DNA of 64,000 nucleotides. Origin: Hydractinia symbiolongicarpus. Taxonomy: Eukaryota > Cnidaria > Hydrozoa > Anthoathecata > Hydractiniidae. The stretch spans positions 24,280,501-24,344,500 of the forward strand of contig NC_079886.1 in the NCBI RefSeq assembly GCF_029227915.1. The letters are read 5' to 3'. The position numbers and the translations under genes are program-made. Below the pieces are notes generated by a model. It was not told where the DNA came from. It saw only the letters and a list, made by a program, of their open reading frames with translations, and made no database searches. This document shows, in pieces, positions 1 to 11,120 of this stretch (its first letter is position 1; every line of letters begins with the position of its first letter).

Positions 1-1850
1 ACTTTTGTCTATTTTTGAAATTTTTTGCTTAGGCCTTTTTTTCAGTCACTTTTCTGTCTAGACGATACAAAACACTTAAACTACACTAGATTGTAATTTT
101 TGTGGGCACTCTAATACATGTAATTTGACTTAAACAATTTAGTCGACATTCCCGAAGAAATTTGGTTTTAGGTTTTGTCGTTTAATTTTTTGTTGACCTA
201 CTTATTTTGTCACTCCCGGGCTGACTTAGTGTGGGCCGATAAAGTATATTCAAACTATATTATATGCCTTCTCCTTCGTAGAGCTTTTTTAAACATACTG
301 CATGTTAAAGAACGCATGTGCTGAAAAAATTGATTAACGAAAGTCATGACATCAGCCTCCCTATGTTCCCATCGGCTCCGTTAGCTTGGCAATCGCCGAA
401 GATATTAATCCTATTTTTATGCTGAATGCTTAGTCATAAGGAACGTTACACACTTTTAGTCTCTGGCAGGGTCTGACTCAGAGCCAAGTCACGATCTTTA
501 GTACTGTAAACAAACGAAACACCACAAGACTATCAGTTCGCACAACAGACAACATAAGTTATAATACTCGATACGGAAAAAAAATCGAGATGTTGACCCC
601 AGGACTTGTTGGGCATCTTATATTTATACAATCCTGGGGATGAGGTTGGACCTAAAGATGTTTGAGTGATTAAATTAAAGCTAAAATTCGTGTATAAAAA
701 TCGATCCAAAAAAATTCAGACGTTGGTATTTTATTAATTTTTTGTTCAAACTATACTTTTTTAATATGCAACCAAGTAATGCTGGGATAGTAAATTATAA
801 GCTACTATAAAATAATATTTTTTTATAACTGCTCAAAAACTTTTAGTACTGAAATTAAGAAAGAATAAGTAACTTTGAGTTTTGGGCTAAACCTTATTTG
901 CTTATTCACAAAATTGTGTGTAGACTTCACGTTCAGTGAGAGCGAGGTAGTCCTGTGAGACAACCTTGACCGTTTTTTTTAATGCCAGGATGCTTTATCA
1001 AAAATGCTACGGAATACGGACGTTTAGGTGGCTTATGAAAAAGAAATTCTTTTATCGCATTGAAGTCTGTCTAACATTTAAATCACCGGAAAATAATTCG
1101 CGACTTTAAAAATATTTTCGCGGGTATTACTTTTGGCGCAAACTGTATTGTTCGCGCTCTAACACTTTTTAGCGCGTATGCACCAAAATTAATAAGCGCA
1201 AATGTTAATACATTCAGCTGCTAACTCGCAAAAAACATGTAACGTAATCTATATATTAAAGAAATTATTGCTGAACCAAACAAGAACTCAAACAAGAAAA
1301 TTGTATTTAAAGATTGTCACAACGAAAATTCGGCTCTTTCTTTGTTGTGCGTGTTTTTCATAACACATTTTTTCCATTCGCGAAAAATGAAAAACTAGTT
1401 GTTGTAAAATTGGGGTGTCACTCAAGTTAAGGAACATCCATGCAAAACTCAAGAATTACTTCTGTTTCAAAATATTTATATTATTCCAAGTATTTTTACA
1501 TATTGCGTGTCCTTATGAAGCAATAATTTTTACATCCCACTCGTGTTTCGTAACAAAAAAAAATTAACAAAAATGAGAACACCTCCCTCTAAAATTTGTA
1601 ATTTTTTTTCTTATGATCCTCTTTGTTTAGAAACTACAAGAAAAATTCAATACTAGGAAATTTTTTTAACAGGCAAACAAAAACTTGTACTTAATTAAAA
1701 TATCAGATGGTAAAAAATCAGCCATTAGCACATATATTTACAAAAAATATAAATATAAAGAGGGTAAAACTTTTTCTGTATACAAATATTTTTTTTACTG
1801 AAAAAAATACGTAACATGTAACCTCCCCATAATTCTTAGGCTTTTTAACC
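1..1850. other. No gene recognised; AT-rich flank of DNAJC9
   Basis: I see no convincing coding exon on either strand. Positions 594-650 contain two facing copies of the CAACCTCGTCCCCAGG-type terminus described under the short transposon family, much decayed. The rest is simple AT-rich sequence. Confidence 0.5.
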
Positions 1851-1858
1851 GTTCGTAT

Positions 1859-1864
1859 TTTTAT
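1859..1864 (-). promoter_or_regulatory. Polyadenylation signal AATAAA for DNAJC9
   Basis: TTTATT on the plus strand reads AATAAA on the minus strand, about 50 bases past the DNAJC9 stop codon at 1914. Position and sequence fit a canonical animal poly(A) signal. Confidence 0.55.
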
Positions 1865-1913
1865 TTAATTCCCTGGTGAAGGAACAAAACGTGAACAGAA
1901 AACAACCAATCAA

Positions 1914-4900
1914 CTACTTTCTCTTTCGTTTCGTACTTTTGCTGTTCGCTGTCGAACTTGCACTTTTCTTGCTTGTCTTCTTTGCTTTCGGTTGGCAGTA
2001 TTTAGCCTCAAGATCATTGAAGAAACTGTTCATTTCTTTTTCTCGATTACCTTGCCTCTGTAGTATCAAACTTTTTAAGTCTCCGTCTACAGAAAGTCCA
2101 ATTTCTTTGGCATGTTCTTCAGCTTCTTCAGCCTCCTTGGCCGCCTTTAAAAAAGTGTAAAATGGTAATTCCAAAAGTCTGAAACAATAACTTAAGGGCA
2201 GAAATTTAATTTGGTAAAATTTTATTTTATTTTTAAACTTATTTTTGACACTATTTACAACAAGTTTTTTAAACGTGGGCAAGGTAGAAATTGATCACCT
2301 AAAGATGATCGATTTTTTGCAAATAAGGTCTCTAGAAATATAATTGCTGGGTTTATTTCTACGAAACTAAAATTAAACAAATATTTTGCGATCAAATGTT
2401 TGCAAATTACTGGTTTTGACGAGAAACTTTTACAAGAAATAAAAGATGAAATTTTTGTTCTTATATTGGCCTAATATTGGATTATTCAAGATTGAATCCA
2501 GCGTTTATAGTGCAGGCATATTTAGCTATCTTAAAAGTTCAAATTCCTCTTTTTTATAAGGGTCCTGAAAGTACCCATGCAATTTGAAATAAGTAGTTTT
2601 TTTGGCCAACTAGGTAGACAAGTGATATTTTGCAGAGTTAAATGAAAATCTACTTTGTGTACTTTTTTGTGCAACTTGAGAATGAGACCCACCTCCTCAT
2701 CTTATTATCACCCCCCATAAAGTTTTTTTGGATATCACAAAGCAGCATCTTTTCTTATAATCAAAACACAACTCTCTTTTGGAACAAATCTCGAGAACAA
2801 ATACTATTTACAGGTTAAAAATAACAAATATCAACAAAATGTCAGCACAGTTTATTCTTTAAACATGTCAAAAGCATTGTTATCTTTATTTTTAGTTGTT
2901 TCACTAGTGTTAGTTTATTTATAGTTAGTCGTTTTATCCCCCCCCCCCTCCCCCCATTTTACAGGAAACTTCGTAATCCCTCCTTAGGTCATTATATTAT
3001 GACCCTCCACTTTAAAAAATTTTCCCTGGAGTACCCCCTTTACAATTAAGCACAAAAGAGTACTCTTTGTACAAGTAAAATTTAAAAAGTCACTCTTTCA
3101 AGGAACTGCTTTCACCACTGAACAAAGCTTAAAGGGGGATAAAAAAAATGGTATTATATATCAAATTTGCTTCTTTTAGTAGTCTGTTGAACGCTGAAAA
3201 ATGATTTAAATTTGACACGTTCATGCTAATCAAAGCATTTCTGTGTTCATTTTTATAAAAAATAAATCCAATCATTTGACAGAGGTAAAAAAGTTGTTTC
3301 TACTTAACAGCTAATCGTGTTATGGAAAGCCATACCATTTTGCAAAACAGCTTTCTTTCTCTGTGAAATTATTACAAAGAAGGTAGTCATTTTTACTAGG
3401 ATGAACTTCTTAGACAAAATATTGCTAAAATAAAATATTAAAATCTATATTGCGTGTTTACCATCAAATAATTACAACAAATTTGGTTTTAAGCATTCGG
3501 TTTTAAGCATTCAGCAGACATTCAGCATTCATGCAAGTGGGAATTTCTGCAATGCGAAAAGTAAATTTAACAATACCATTTTTTGCATGTGTTAATTTGG
3601 AAAAAGAAAAAGAACTGTTGTTGTTGTTGGGCTCAAACAAAACTAAAACTATTTCAAGATAGAATAACAAGATTCAAGTTTATGACATACTAGAAAATGA
3701 TGCCTATAACAAAGAATAATTATTTTTTCCCTTTATACTGTGATCAAGGTAAGTTTTAGATTAAATATATAGTTTGAATTGGAAATATAAAGTCAGTTCG
3801 CATAAATTTGCTGCAGAGAAGAAAACCTTTTCGCAGCTGCAGTCTTAGATCACAGTATATGCCTGTAACAGCATAGCATATTTTTTCATAAAAAAATTTG
3901 AGCCCAAGTTTATTGAAGTAACATATACTTATTTATCATATCCTTCAATATATTTTATCCAATATATTGAATAAGAAGTTTAGAAAAAATGATTTTAAAC
4001 ACGCTTAAGGATTTGTAACATGTTATTCCTTAAAAGATATGGTAACTGTAAACACATGTATTTAATTTCATTTAAGCTGTTTCTTTTTTTTTTATTTTTG
4101 GACCATTTTAAATTCATTTTGACTAATCAGTATTTGGGTTTCCTATCCCTTTTTCCCCTGAATGCTCCTCAAACTGGTAGAGGTAATTATAGAGGTGATT
4201 ATGTATGAAAAGGAAAAAGACCATGTCAGTTTGAACAGGGTTAAGATGTTCAAAATCATGCAAAAACTGCTTATTATTGATAAACCTGTCCAGAATGTTT
4301 AGAAAAAAACTTAATTTTGATTTGCAAATTCGACCTAATAACTGTTTTTTGTAAAATTGTACAGGGTCCGCCCTGTACAATTTTACAAAAAACAGTCCTT
4401 TAATATTTTTTTATTCTTTTTTCCTAAGGATCTTCTTTCTTGCAATCTTTCCCTTACCTTTTTCTTTCTCTTATTTCTTTTTGAAGTATTTTCATTTGTA
4501 AACTTTTCTAAACTTGGAAGTTCATCACTATCAATACACTTCTGAATAATGGATTTAAATCGCTCCTCATCCTCATAAGATGCACATAACACGTTTTCAA
4601 TTATTTGGTCCAAATCACCTTCGGATCCCAGATAACACTTCTTTATCTCCTCTTTTTCTTTTTCGCTATCTTTATATTCATTGTGAAACGTTTCAATATC
4701 TGCCTTACTAATTTTTTTAAACAGAAGCCGCCAATATGATTCCCAGTCACGATCCTGTGTACATATATCACTTTCATCCAACAATTCTCCCGTCTCATCG
4801 TAAACAGCACGTTGCTCTGAATTACTTAAAACAGAGTGAATTTTTGTCAGAATTTGAAATTTGATAGTATTGTTTTCCTTGTTTTCGCTTGAAGCTCGAT

Positions 4901-5033
4901 CAGGGTGACATTGTAAAGAAAGCTTATAATAGGCTTTTTTGATTTGTTTGCTGTCCGCCTCTTTTGTTATACCAAGCACTTTATAAAAACATTTGCTACC
5001 AAAATTCTTTTCAACTTCATCAAAGAATGCCAT
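1914..5033 (-). CDS. DNAJC9: DnaJ homolog subfamily C member 9, histone-binding co-chaperone
   Basis: Two exons on the minus strand: 5033-4458 and 2144-1914, joined in phase 0 across GTAAGG and AAAG splice sites, giving about 268 residues (human DNAJC9 is 260). Exon 1 starts MAFFDEVEKNFG and carries a J domain with the HPD motif at residues 43-45. It continues with the family block around QDRDWESYWRLLFKKIS, then a lysine-rich stretch where the donor falls. Exon 2 encodes the conserved tail containing QRQGNREKEM and LEAKYC, and ends in a basic Lys/Ser tract. Known for the family: the J domain stimulates Hsp70, and the protein acts as an H3-H4 histone co-chaperone in the nucleus. The 2.3-kb intron includes a perfect 26-bp-arm palindrome. 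The two halves match one family in order, so the identification is firm; the exact splice sites are inferred. Confidence 0.92.
2145..4457 (-). other. DNAJC9 intron 1
   Basis: Intron between the two DNAJC9 exons. It contains a C-rich run near 2938 and short AT-rich ORFs that look accidental. The 4341-4396 palindrome lies about 60 bases from the exon 1 donor. Confidence 0.7.
4341..4396. repeat. Perfect 56-bp palindrome (26-bp arms, 4-base loop)
   Basis: Left arm 4341-4366 begins ACTGTTTTTTGTAAAATTGT and ends ACAGGG. Loop TCCG is at 4367-4370. Right arm 4371-4396 is the exact reverse complement. In the intronic RNA of DNAJC9 it would fold into a long perfect hairpin. It may be a very young foldback or MITE-like insertion, or a local inverted duplication. 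Confidence 0.9.
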
Positions 5034-7019
5034 TTTTATAAAAAACTGAAAAGAAATATTAAAAATTAATGGAAAGAGAAAAAATATGATAAAACATGCA
5101 GTATTTATTTAAAAAAAATAATTAAATTTCACTTGACTCCCACCCACAACAGCCTCCCTTTTTTCTAAAAAACAAGTGAGCAAAAAAAAATACATGTGTA
5201 AAAAATAAACCTTAAACTTATGAAACAATAAACAAATAATGAAAGGCTGACACAATTGTAACACAAGCAACCCCATATGCAAACTTCATGAGTACACCAC
5301 GGATGCACTTGTGTTCTTTACAAGACTAACCTCTTATTTTTAATATAATGCAAGACATATTAACCAATTTCAGTTTTTTACATTTTCAACGGTACACTCT
5401 TTTATATTTGGCATTTGGGAGGCAGAAAAAGAATGGGAACACTAGGTGAAGCAAAGTAATTATCAGTCCCTCTTGTCACACGAAGACTTTATTAGGACTT
5501 CAATTAAATTCAAATAAATGAGAAGGCATCAATCTACACTTTGTAATAGTTTATAACCTCAAAGATGTTTCTGCTGTGGGAAGAAATCCAGAATAAAAGA
5601 CCTCTCTTCGCTAAATTCTAACTTCTTTTTTCCTACCACACAAATGAGAGCCAAAGATTGTACTGTTGAAAATGTAAACAACAAAATTGGTTAGCTAGGA
5701 GCTGACCGCTGAAAAAAAACAAATAACGTCACACTGGAATCCATTAATATGAGTGTTAATATTTTGCACATGAAGTGGTTAATAAGTAATATTAAGTGAT
5801 ATATTTTTCCTACAGTAATAGGAGCAGATTATATACAAACTTTTATCAAACTTTTATATATAAACTTTTAAGCAAATCTTGTTTTTTTTGTGAGGATTCA
5901 AATCTCCTAATCTTACTTAAATTTATTCCCTCTGGCTGTTGTGTATAAACAAACACTAATGGTATATAAACAGCAGAAAGATCAGGGTTTGTAAAACATA
6001 AAAGGCCTTTTTGTTGAGAAATATAACGCTCACCACTTAGGGTAAACATTTTTCCCTTGGGGGTTCCACAGACTGACAGATCTTTTACGGCGCTCTGGTT
6101 TATTTCTTAGCAAATGAAAAATATCCAGGATTGTTTCCCTTTATATTATGGTTGGAACATCAGCACGACCAAGAGGCATCTTGTTTCACAACTTTCCCGC
6201 AATTTTTAGTATGCGCCAGTTCCACACAAAGTCGGGCTTTATACAAAGTCAGGCGAAAATATTTTGTAGGGCCAGTCAAAGTAGGGCGTTTTTATCGCAG
6301 GAAAATAATAATACATTTGTTTAAAGGAGAGGCGAACAAAAAACTATTTTGTGACAGCCAGAAAATAAATTTTAAGCAAAAGAGAAAAAGTTATAGACTT
6401 CTAAATCCTAAAATCTACCAAGGCAACTACTATAATAACAAATAAATAACTATATTGCAAAGCTGTATATCCTCCTAACAACATTTTTTCAAAATCTTTA
6501 TGGCTGAACAGGATGAAAATAAGTAGGTTTTTGATGTACTTACCAGTAAACATAAAAAAATAAGATCTTTCACTGAAGATAACCCAGAATATTTTACGTA
6601 TTATTATAATAACAGCATTTTAAAACCTTCGTTTAAACTTCTCTGAACTTAGACATATTTATCATGACCAACAACAATATTATTTTCTATGGTTTAAGTT
6701 CGTTTTCTACAAAATAATACAAGCTTCAAACGTTGAAGTTTGTTATGATAAGATGGCACCAAATTTGTTTGAGGTTAAAACATCCTTTTGAGGTTATCTC
6801 AAAGAGCTATGGGGTCGAAAGCAATAATTTGCAACGCGTTATGGTCAATCCAAGACCCGCATTTTCATTTCATTCGACTTACTTTGAGCACCGCTGTTTT
6901 GCTGCTGATTATTTTTTCAAACCAATTAAAAACACCAAAAAAAATTGGCTAGCCAATATGGTATGTTCTATGTTTAGTACTGTGATTCGTAAGACTATGG
7001 TTTTAACTGTGTGTCATAG
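5034..7019. other. No recognisable gene; repeats and AT-rich sequence
   Basis: Upstream of DNAJC9. ORFs of up to about 165 codons here have no family resemblance and overlap repeat-like DNA, so I do not call them. From about 6218 to 6290 there are several copies of an AAAGT(C/A)GGGC decamer in both orientations, echoed at 8448-8540. Confidence 0.5.
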
Positions 7020-7099
7020 TAACCTCATCCTCAGAGCTTCTTGTATTTTTTTTCTGACATCGCCACGGCGATTCGGATGTCAGAAAGGTGACGAGGTTG
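7020..7099. mobile_element. Short TIR element of the CAACCTCGTCCCCAGG family
   Basis: Starts TAACCTCATCCTCAG and ends with the inverse GGTGACGAGGTTG, about 80 bp apart, with an internal GACATCGCC/GGCGAT dyad. It matches other copies at 22534, 28306 and 42893. It is non-coding and presumably mobilised by a transposase encoded elsewhere. Confidence 0.55.
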
Positions 7100-7143
7100 T
7101 GTCACTTGCTAGTATAAAAAACCTGGCGTATCTTTGTATGTAC

Positions 7144-7587
7144 ATCATCATCATCATTCTCGGCTTAACGTCCATTTTCCATCCTAGCATGGGTTGGACG
7201 GGGTATATTAATGACCCTCTTCCAATCTGATCTAGACTGTGTTAGATCTAAACTCAACTTCCTCTGTATCAACTCTGCCCTTATAACCTCCTGCCAAGTC
7301 TTTCTCGGTCTGCCTCTGGGCTTTACCCCAGGAACTATCGAACTGTTTTTGTCTCTCAGACTGGCGTTACACATCCACCTAACCATTCCCATATCATTCC
7401 TTTCTAAACGATCAAGATCTTCCTGCTTCACTTTCCATGTCTCACTACTGTACAACATAACACTTCTTACACAGACGTCATACAACCTACCTTTTACCTC
7501 AATTGACAAGACTTTGCTAGTCAACAAAGGAAGTAACTCCCTGAACTTTATCCAAGCAGAACCTATCCTGCAAGTAACACTTCTTCT
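7144..7587 (-). mobile_element. LINE-derived short element (RT C-terminal segment), copy 1
   Basis: The minus strand encodes the typical C-terminal end of an endonuclease-reverse transcriptase LINE, with the motifs [28 protein letters not shown] and a tail ending in ARMENGR. It ends in a (CAT)n/(ATG)n microsatellite at 7144-7160, as is usual for LINE 3' ends. An internal deletion relative to the 18338-18909 copy removes about 110 bases after the RDKNSS block. No catalytic RT residues remain, so it is non-autonomous. The 5' boundary coincides with that of the second copy. Confidence 0.75.
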
Positions 7588-9607
7588 TGGACAAAAATAT
7601 TGTTACGAAGGCAGGCTGCAAAGTCGCTACTTTTTCACACATGTAGGCAGACAGCGTGGAAGTGTTGCTAGTCACATTCTCTCCGCTCTGCACATCGACA
7701 AGTGAAATTTGACAAGTTTAAAATATGTGAATCTAAAATAGAAATAGCCTACGAAATTACTCGTGGTGATGAACTTTAAAATTAGTTGTCTTGTCTCCAC
7801 AAATTTTGACCAAGATTGTATAATTAGTTTATGTTGAACATATACAAAAGACATTACTTAGTATTCTCTTCCTGAAGCTCAATAATACAAATCTATTTCT
7901 ACATCCCTGCACAATTTGCAAACTAGTATCAAGGGATACTCTTTTGTATGTGTTGACAGAAGGTCAAAAAATTATGAGCTCGATGTTAGTCCAAATTCTG
8001 TTCACGCGCAAACGTTTTCTGAAAGTTATGAAATTGTTGAATATCTGGTGGCATTAAATAAGAGAATGTAACGGCATCTCAATTAGAAATAGTAGATAAG
8101 GATCGTATGACGTTAATATAAATTGATAAAGTATCCAACACTTGGACTTCACAACGTTTTTTTGTATACGTTTTATATGCCAACAGAAAAAGTAGTTAAT
8201 ATTTTTCTCCTATATTTCCATTTTTGTATCTTCTCAATATGAGAAAAGACGGCGAAAAATGTCATGGTATCGTTGCCTAATATAGATTATGCGAACGCGC
8301 CCTTGGGAACGAGAATTGAGAATAAAATTTAGCGATTTTCGCTATTCTTAATATTATCTGCAGCATATTATCAGCTTAATTAAAGGTATCTCCTTCTCGA
8401 GTCCCTAGAAAATGTTGAAAATCTTTACTTTAGTTGGTTTTTATTTCTGCCCAAAGTCGGTTAAAATCGTCAATATTCAAATGCCCTACTTTCTGTGTTT
8501 TTATTCCAATCAAAGTCAGGCCAATAGATTCGCCCTACTTTGGGTGTTGTGCCGAATTTTGTAATAAATGGTTCATTTTGTAATACATGTCGCATATTGT
8601 ATCGTAATCAATTATCGGTTTATTTTGTAACAAAGCTGCATTTTGGTGAACAAACCGGTGAAATCAAATGTTTTGGTTGTTTTTGTGCTGAAATTCATAT
8701 TTCTAGTGAACGTTTTAGTGAAATCACATGTTCAGGTGATTCTGGTGCTGAAACCAATATTTGTGGTGAATATCATGGTGAAATCTAGTGTTCTGGTGAT
8801 TGAGATGATGGGGTTGATGTGTCGAGTTATAACATCCTGGATAAATAAAATTTTATGGTCCCCTATGTAAAATTGAAAATGTTCTAGATTTTTGGTACTT
8901 CATAATTATTTTTTAAAAATCTGGTATTAGTTATATTTATTGAACTAAATTGAGTAGTAAGCGCTGTTTCCGACGTTCTGCGATAAGTCGGGAACGAAGT
9001 TTCTTTTCGGAATCTGCACTACAATGTAACCCGACTTTTCGGGTCATGCGCATGCGCATGAGAATAGTTTAAATGCATGTGTTGTATCCTTGGCCGAGCC
9101 TCGGTCTTAGGTCGCGTGGAAAGCATCGCAAACTTTAACTGTCATTACTATTAATTGATGCAATTTTCGTTTTATGTACCTCACCGGCGCAAATAATCAA
9201 GAAAATGTTGGCGTGAAGAAGAACAGACGAACATCGACAACTGTAAAGTGACCAGCTTCACGGTTTTCTTTCTTAGAAAATACGCACAAAAGATGCAATC
9301 CACATTTGGCCGTGGATACCGAGAAAGTTTTTAATCCAGTTGCTGGTCACAAGTCGGTCGATGTCGAGTGCAAAGATCTGTGATGAATATGAAATATGTT
9401 TTAAAAAATATGTCATGCGATGTACCACTCTACCAATACCAATATAACAAGTTACCCCAATACTGTTGTTTTTCCTGTTCTAATTTATTGTTAGGAAGAT
9501 GTGAAAAGAAACATTTTTGGTGTTACGTTTTATTTCATTTCCATAAAAAGCAAAACTGGATGTATATTTAAATTGATAGACGTTCAAAGCCCCAATTTAA
9601 AGAAATA
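7588..9607. other. No gene recognised; repeat-rich with a small GC-richer island
   Basis: Contains the decamer-bearing stretch 8448-8540, a 60-bp tandem repeat at 8646-8825, and a GC-richer segment around 8960-9260. That segment includes TGCGCATGCGCA at 9047-9058. I see no supported exon. Confidence 0.45.
8646..8825. repeat. Imperfect tandem repeat, 60-bp unit, about three copies
   Basis: Units begin GTGAA(C/T) at 8646, 8706 and 8766, each followed by GTGAAATC about 14 bases later and a GTG-rich remainder. Because 60 is a multiple of three, the repeat keeps ORFs open in two plus frames. That explains the hydrophobic ORF here without it being a gene. Confidence 0.8.
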
Positions 9608-10600
9608 AGTTTTTTGGAATTTTCTCAAGAGTTTAATCCATGTTAATGATTCATCCAAAATTACGCCAAGAAATTTTATTGTTTCTTCTCTCTTTATGCT
9701 TACATTATTTATTTGAATTTTATTATTTATTTATTTTTTAATTTATTCACATTATTGCTTGCCCAACATATGTTACAATAAAGGTTCTTTAAGCAATGGA
9801 GATTTAAGTATCGTTTGGCCTTATATAATATTCCTAAGTTTTTTGGGATTTTCTCAAGAGTTTGTATGTGTTTAACCCATGTTAATGATTCATCCAAAAT
9901 TACGCCATTGTTTTTTCTCTCTTTATGCTTACATTATTTATTTTAAGCAAAGGTAGTTTGAGTGGAATATTATCAGTTTTATAACGGTTATAGAATAATA
10001 CATATTTAGTTTTACCATTTTTTCGGACATCCATGGTTTTACTTATATTGAGTGAGAGTTTATTTGCCAAACCACTTGTTTATGTGCAAAAGTTCTTGGT
10101 TAGCTGTTTTAAAAAGATCTTTAATGTGAGTATGAGAGTAAAAAAGATTAGTGTCGTCAGCAAATGAAATAAAATTCAGCATTTTGGAAGACTTGTGTAA
10201 GTCGTTTATGTAAATCAAAAACAGCAAGAGTCCAAGAATGGATCCTTGTGGAACACCACATTTTATTAGTTAAAAGGGCGTTGTTTTATTGTCGTGTGCT
10301 ATGTATTGTTTTCGGTTAGTTGAGTAATTTGTAAACCATTTCAAATTGTTACCCCGAATACCGTAGGATTTTAGTTTAGATAAAAGAATGTTATGATTTA
10401 CAGTATTAAAAGCCTTTGAGAGATCAATGAATACCCCTACAGTAAACAAACTTTCATTAAAGGATTCTGATAATTCACTTATTAATTCCCTGCATGGTCC
10501 GTTAAATGATGCTTTTGGAAACCAAATTGTTTGTTATATAAAATATTGTTTTGCCCTAGTTGGTATAAAAGATAGTATGAAATGCAAAGTTCAGACAAAA
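9608..10600 (-). pseudogene. Decayed LINE reverse transcriptase remnant
   Basis: Minus-strand translation shows RT fragments in order: a FIDLSKAF-like block near 10420, GVPQGSILG near 10250, then LIYINDL and SFADDTNLF near 10160. Stop codons and frame changes follow. This is an old RT of the PHD/endonuclease LINE type, without intact reading frame. Its 3' part contains a direct duplication of about 115 bp (9608-9720 and 9836-9950). Confidence 0.85.
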
Positions 10601-11120
10601 TAGCCATATTTCTGTCGAATTAAAGTTAAATTTGATTTATACGTAGTATCACCATCCTTCTCAAAATTTTCAATTATAAATACAAAATCCAATCTCATTT
10701 CCAGTGCATTTTGCCTAACTTTGACCGCTCCGTAATATCAGTTAAGGGACCCTGGGGACGAGGATGTCAACATCGCCAGCCATCAAAACGTATCTACGCC
10801 ATTTCCAAGCTAACTTATCACGGTAAAGCATCTATACAACTTTTAACATATATTTTCACTTTGTTATTTAGTCATGGAGTTTTATTTTAAACATTATGGA
10901 ATTAATTTCACAATTAATATAGTCACGCTGCCTTCGTGTCTCCAGGTCTCTTCAAGCATTCACAGTTTTAATGACACACTTACAGGGTTCTAAATTTCCA
11001 ATCTTAAAAAAGCTATTATTCCAGGTGAGTATGGAATACAGACAAAAGCATATAAGTTGTGTGAAAAATTACAACAAAAAAATCAACCAAGTACGTACGC
11101 GTTATAAACAACAAGACGTT

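Noticed and set aside
6733..7230. 165-codon plus-strand ORF
   Set aside because: It runs through the short TIR element at 7020-7099 and into the LINE-derived repeat, and has no family resemblance.
7211..7705. 164-codon plus-strand ORF
   Set aside because: It is the reverse reading of the RT C-terminal segment, whose minus-strand translation is the recognisable one.
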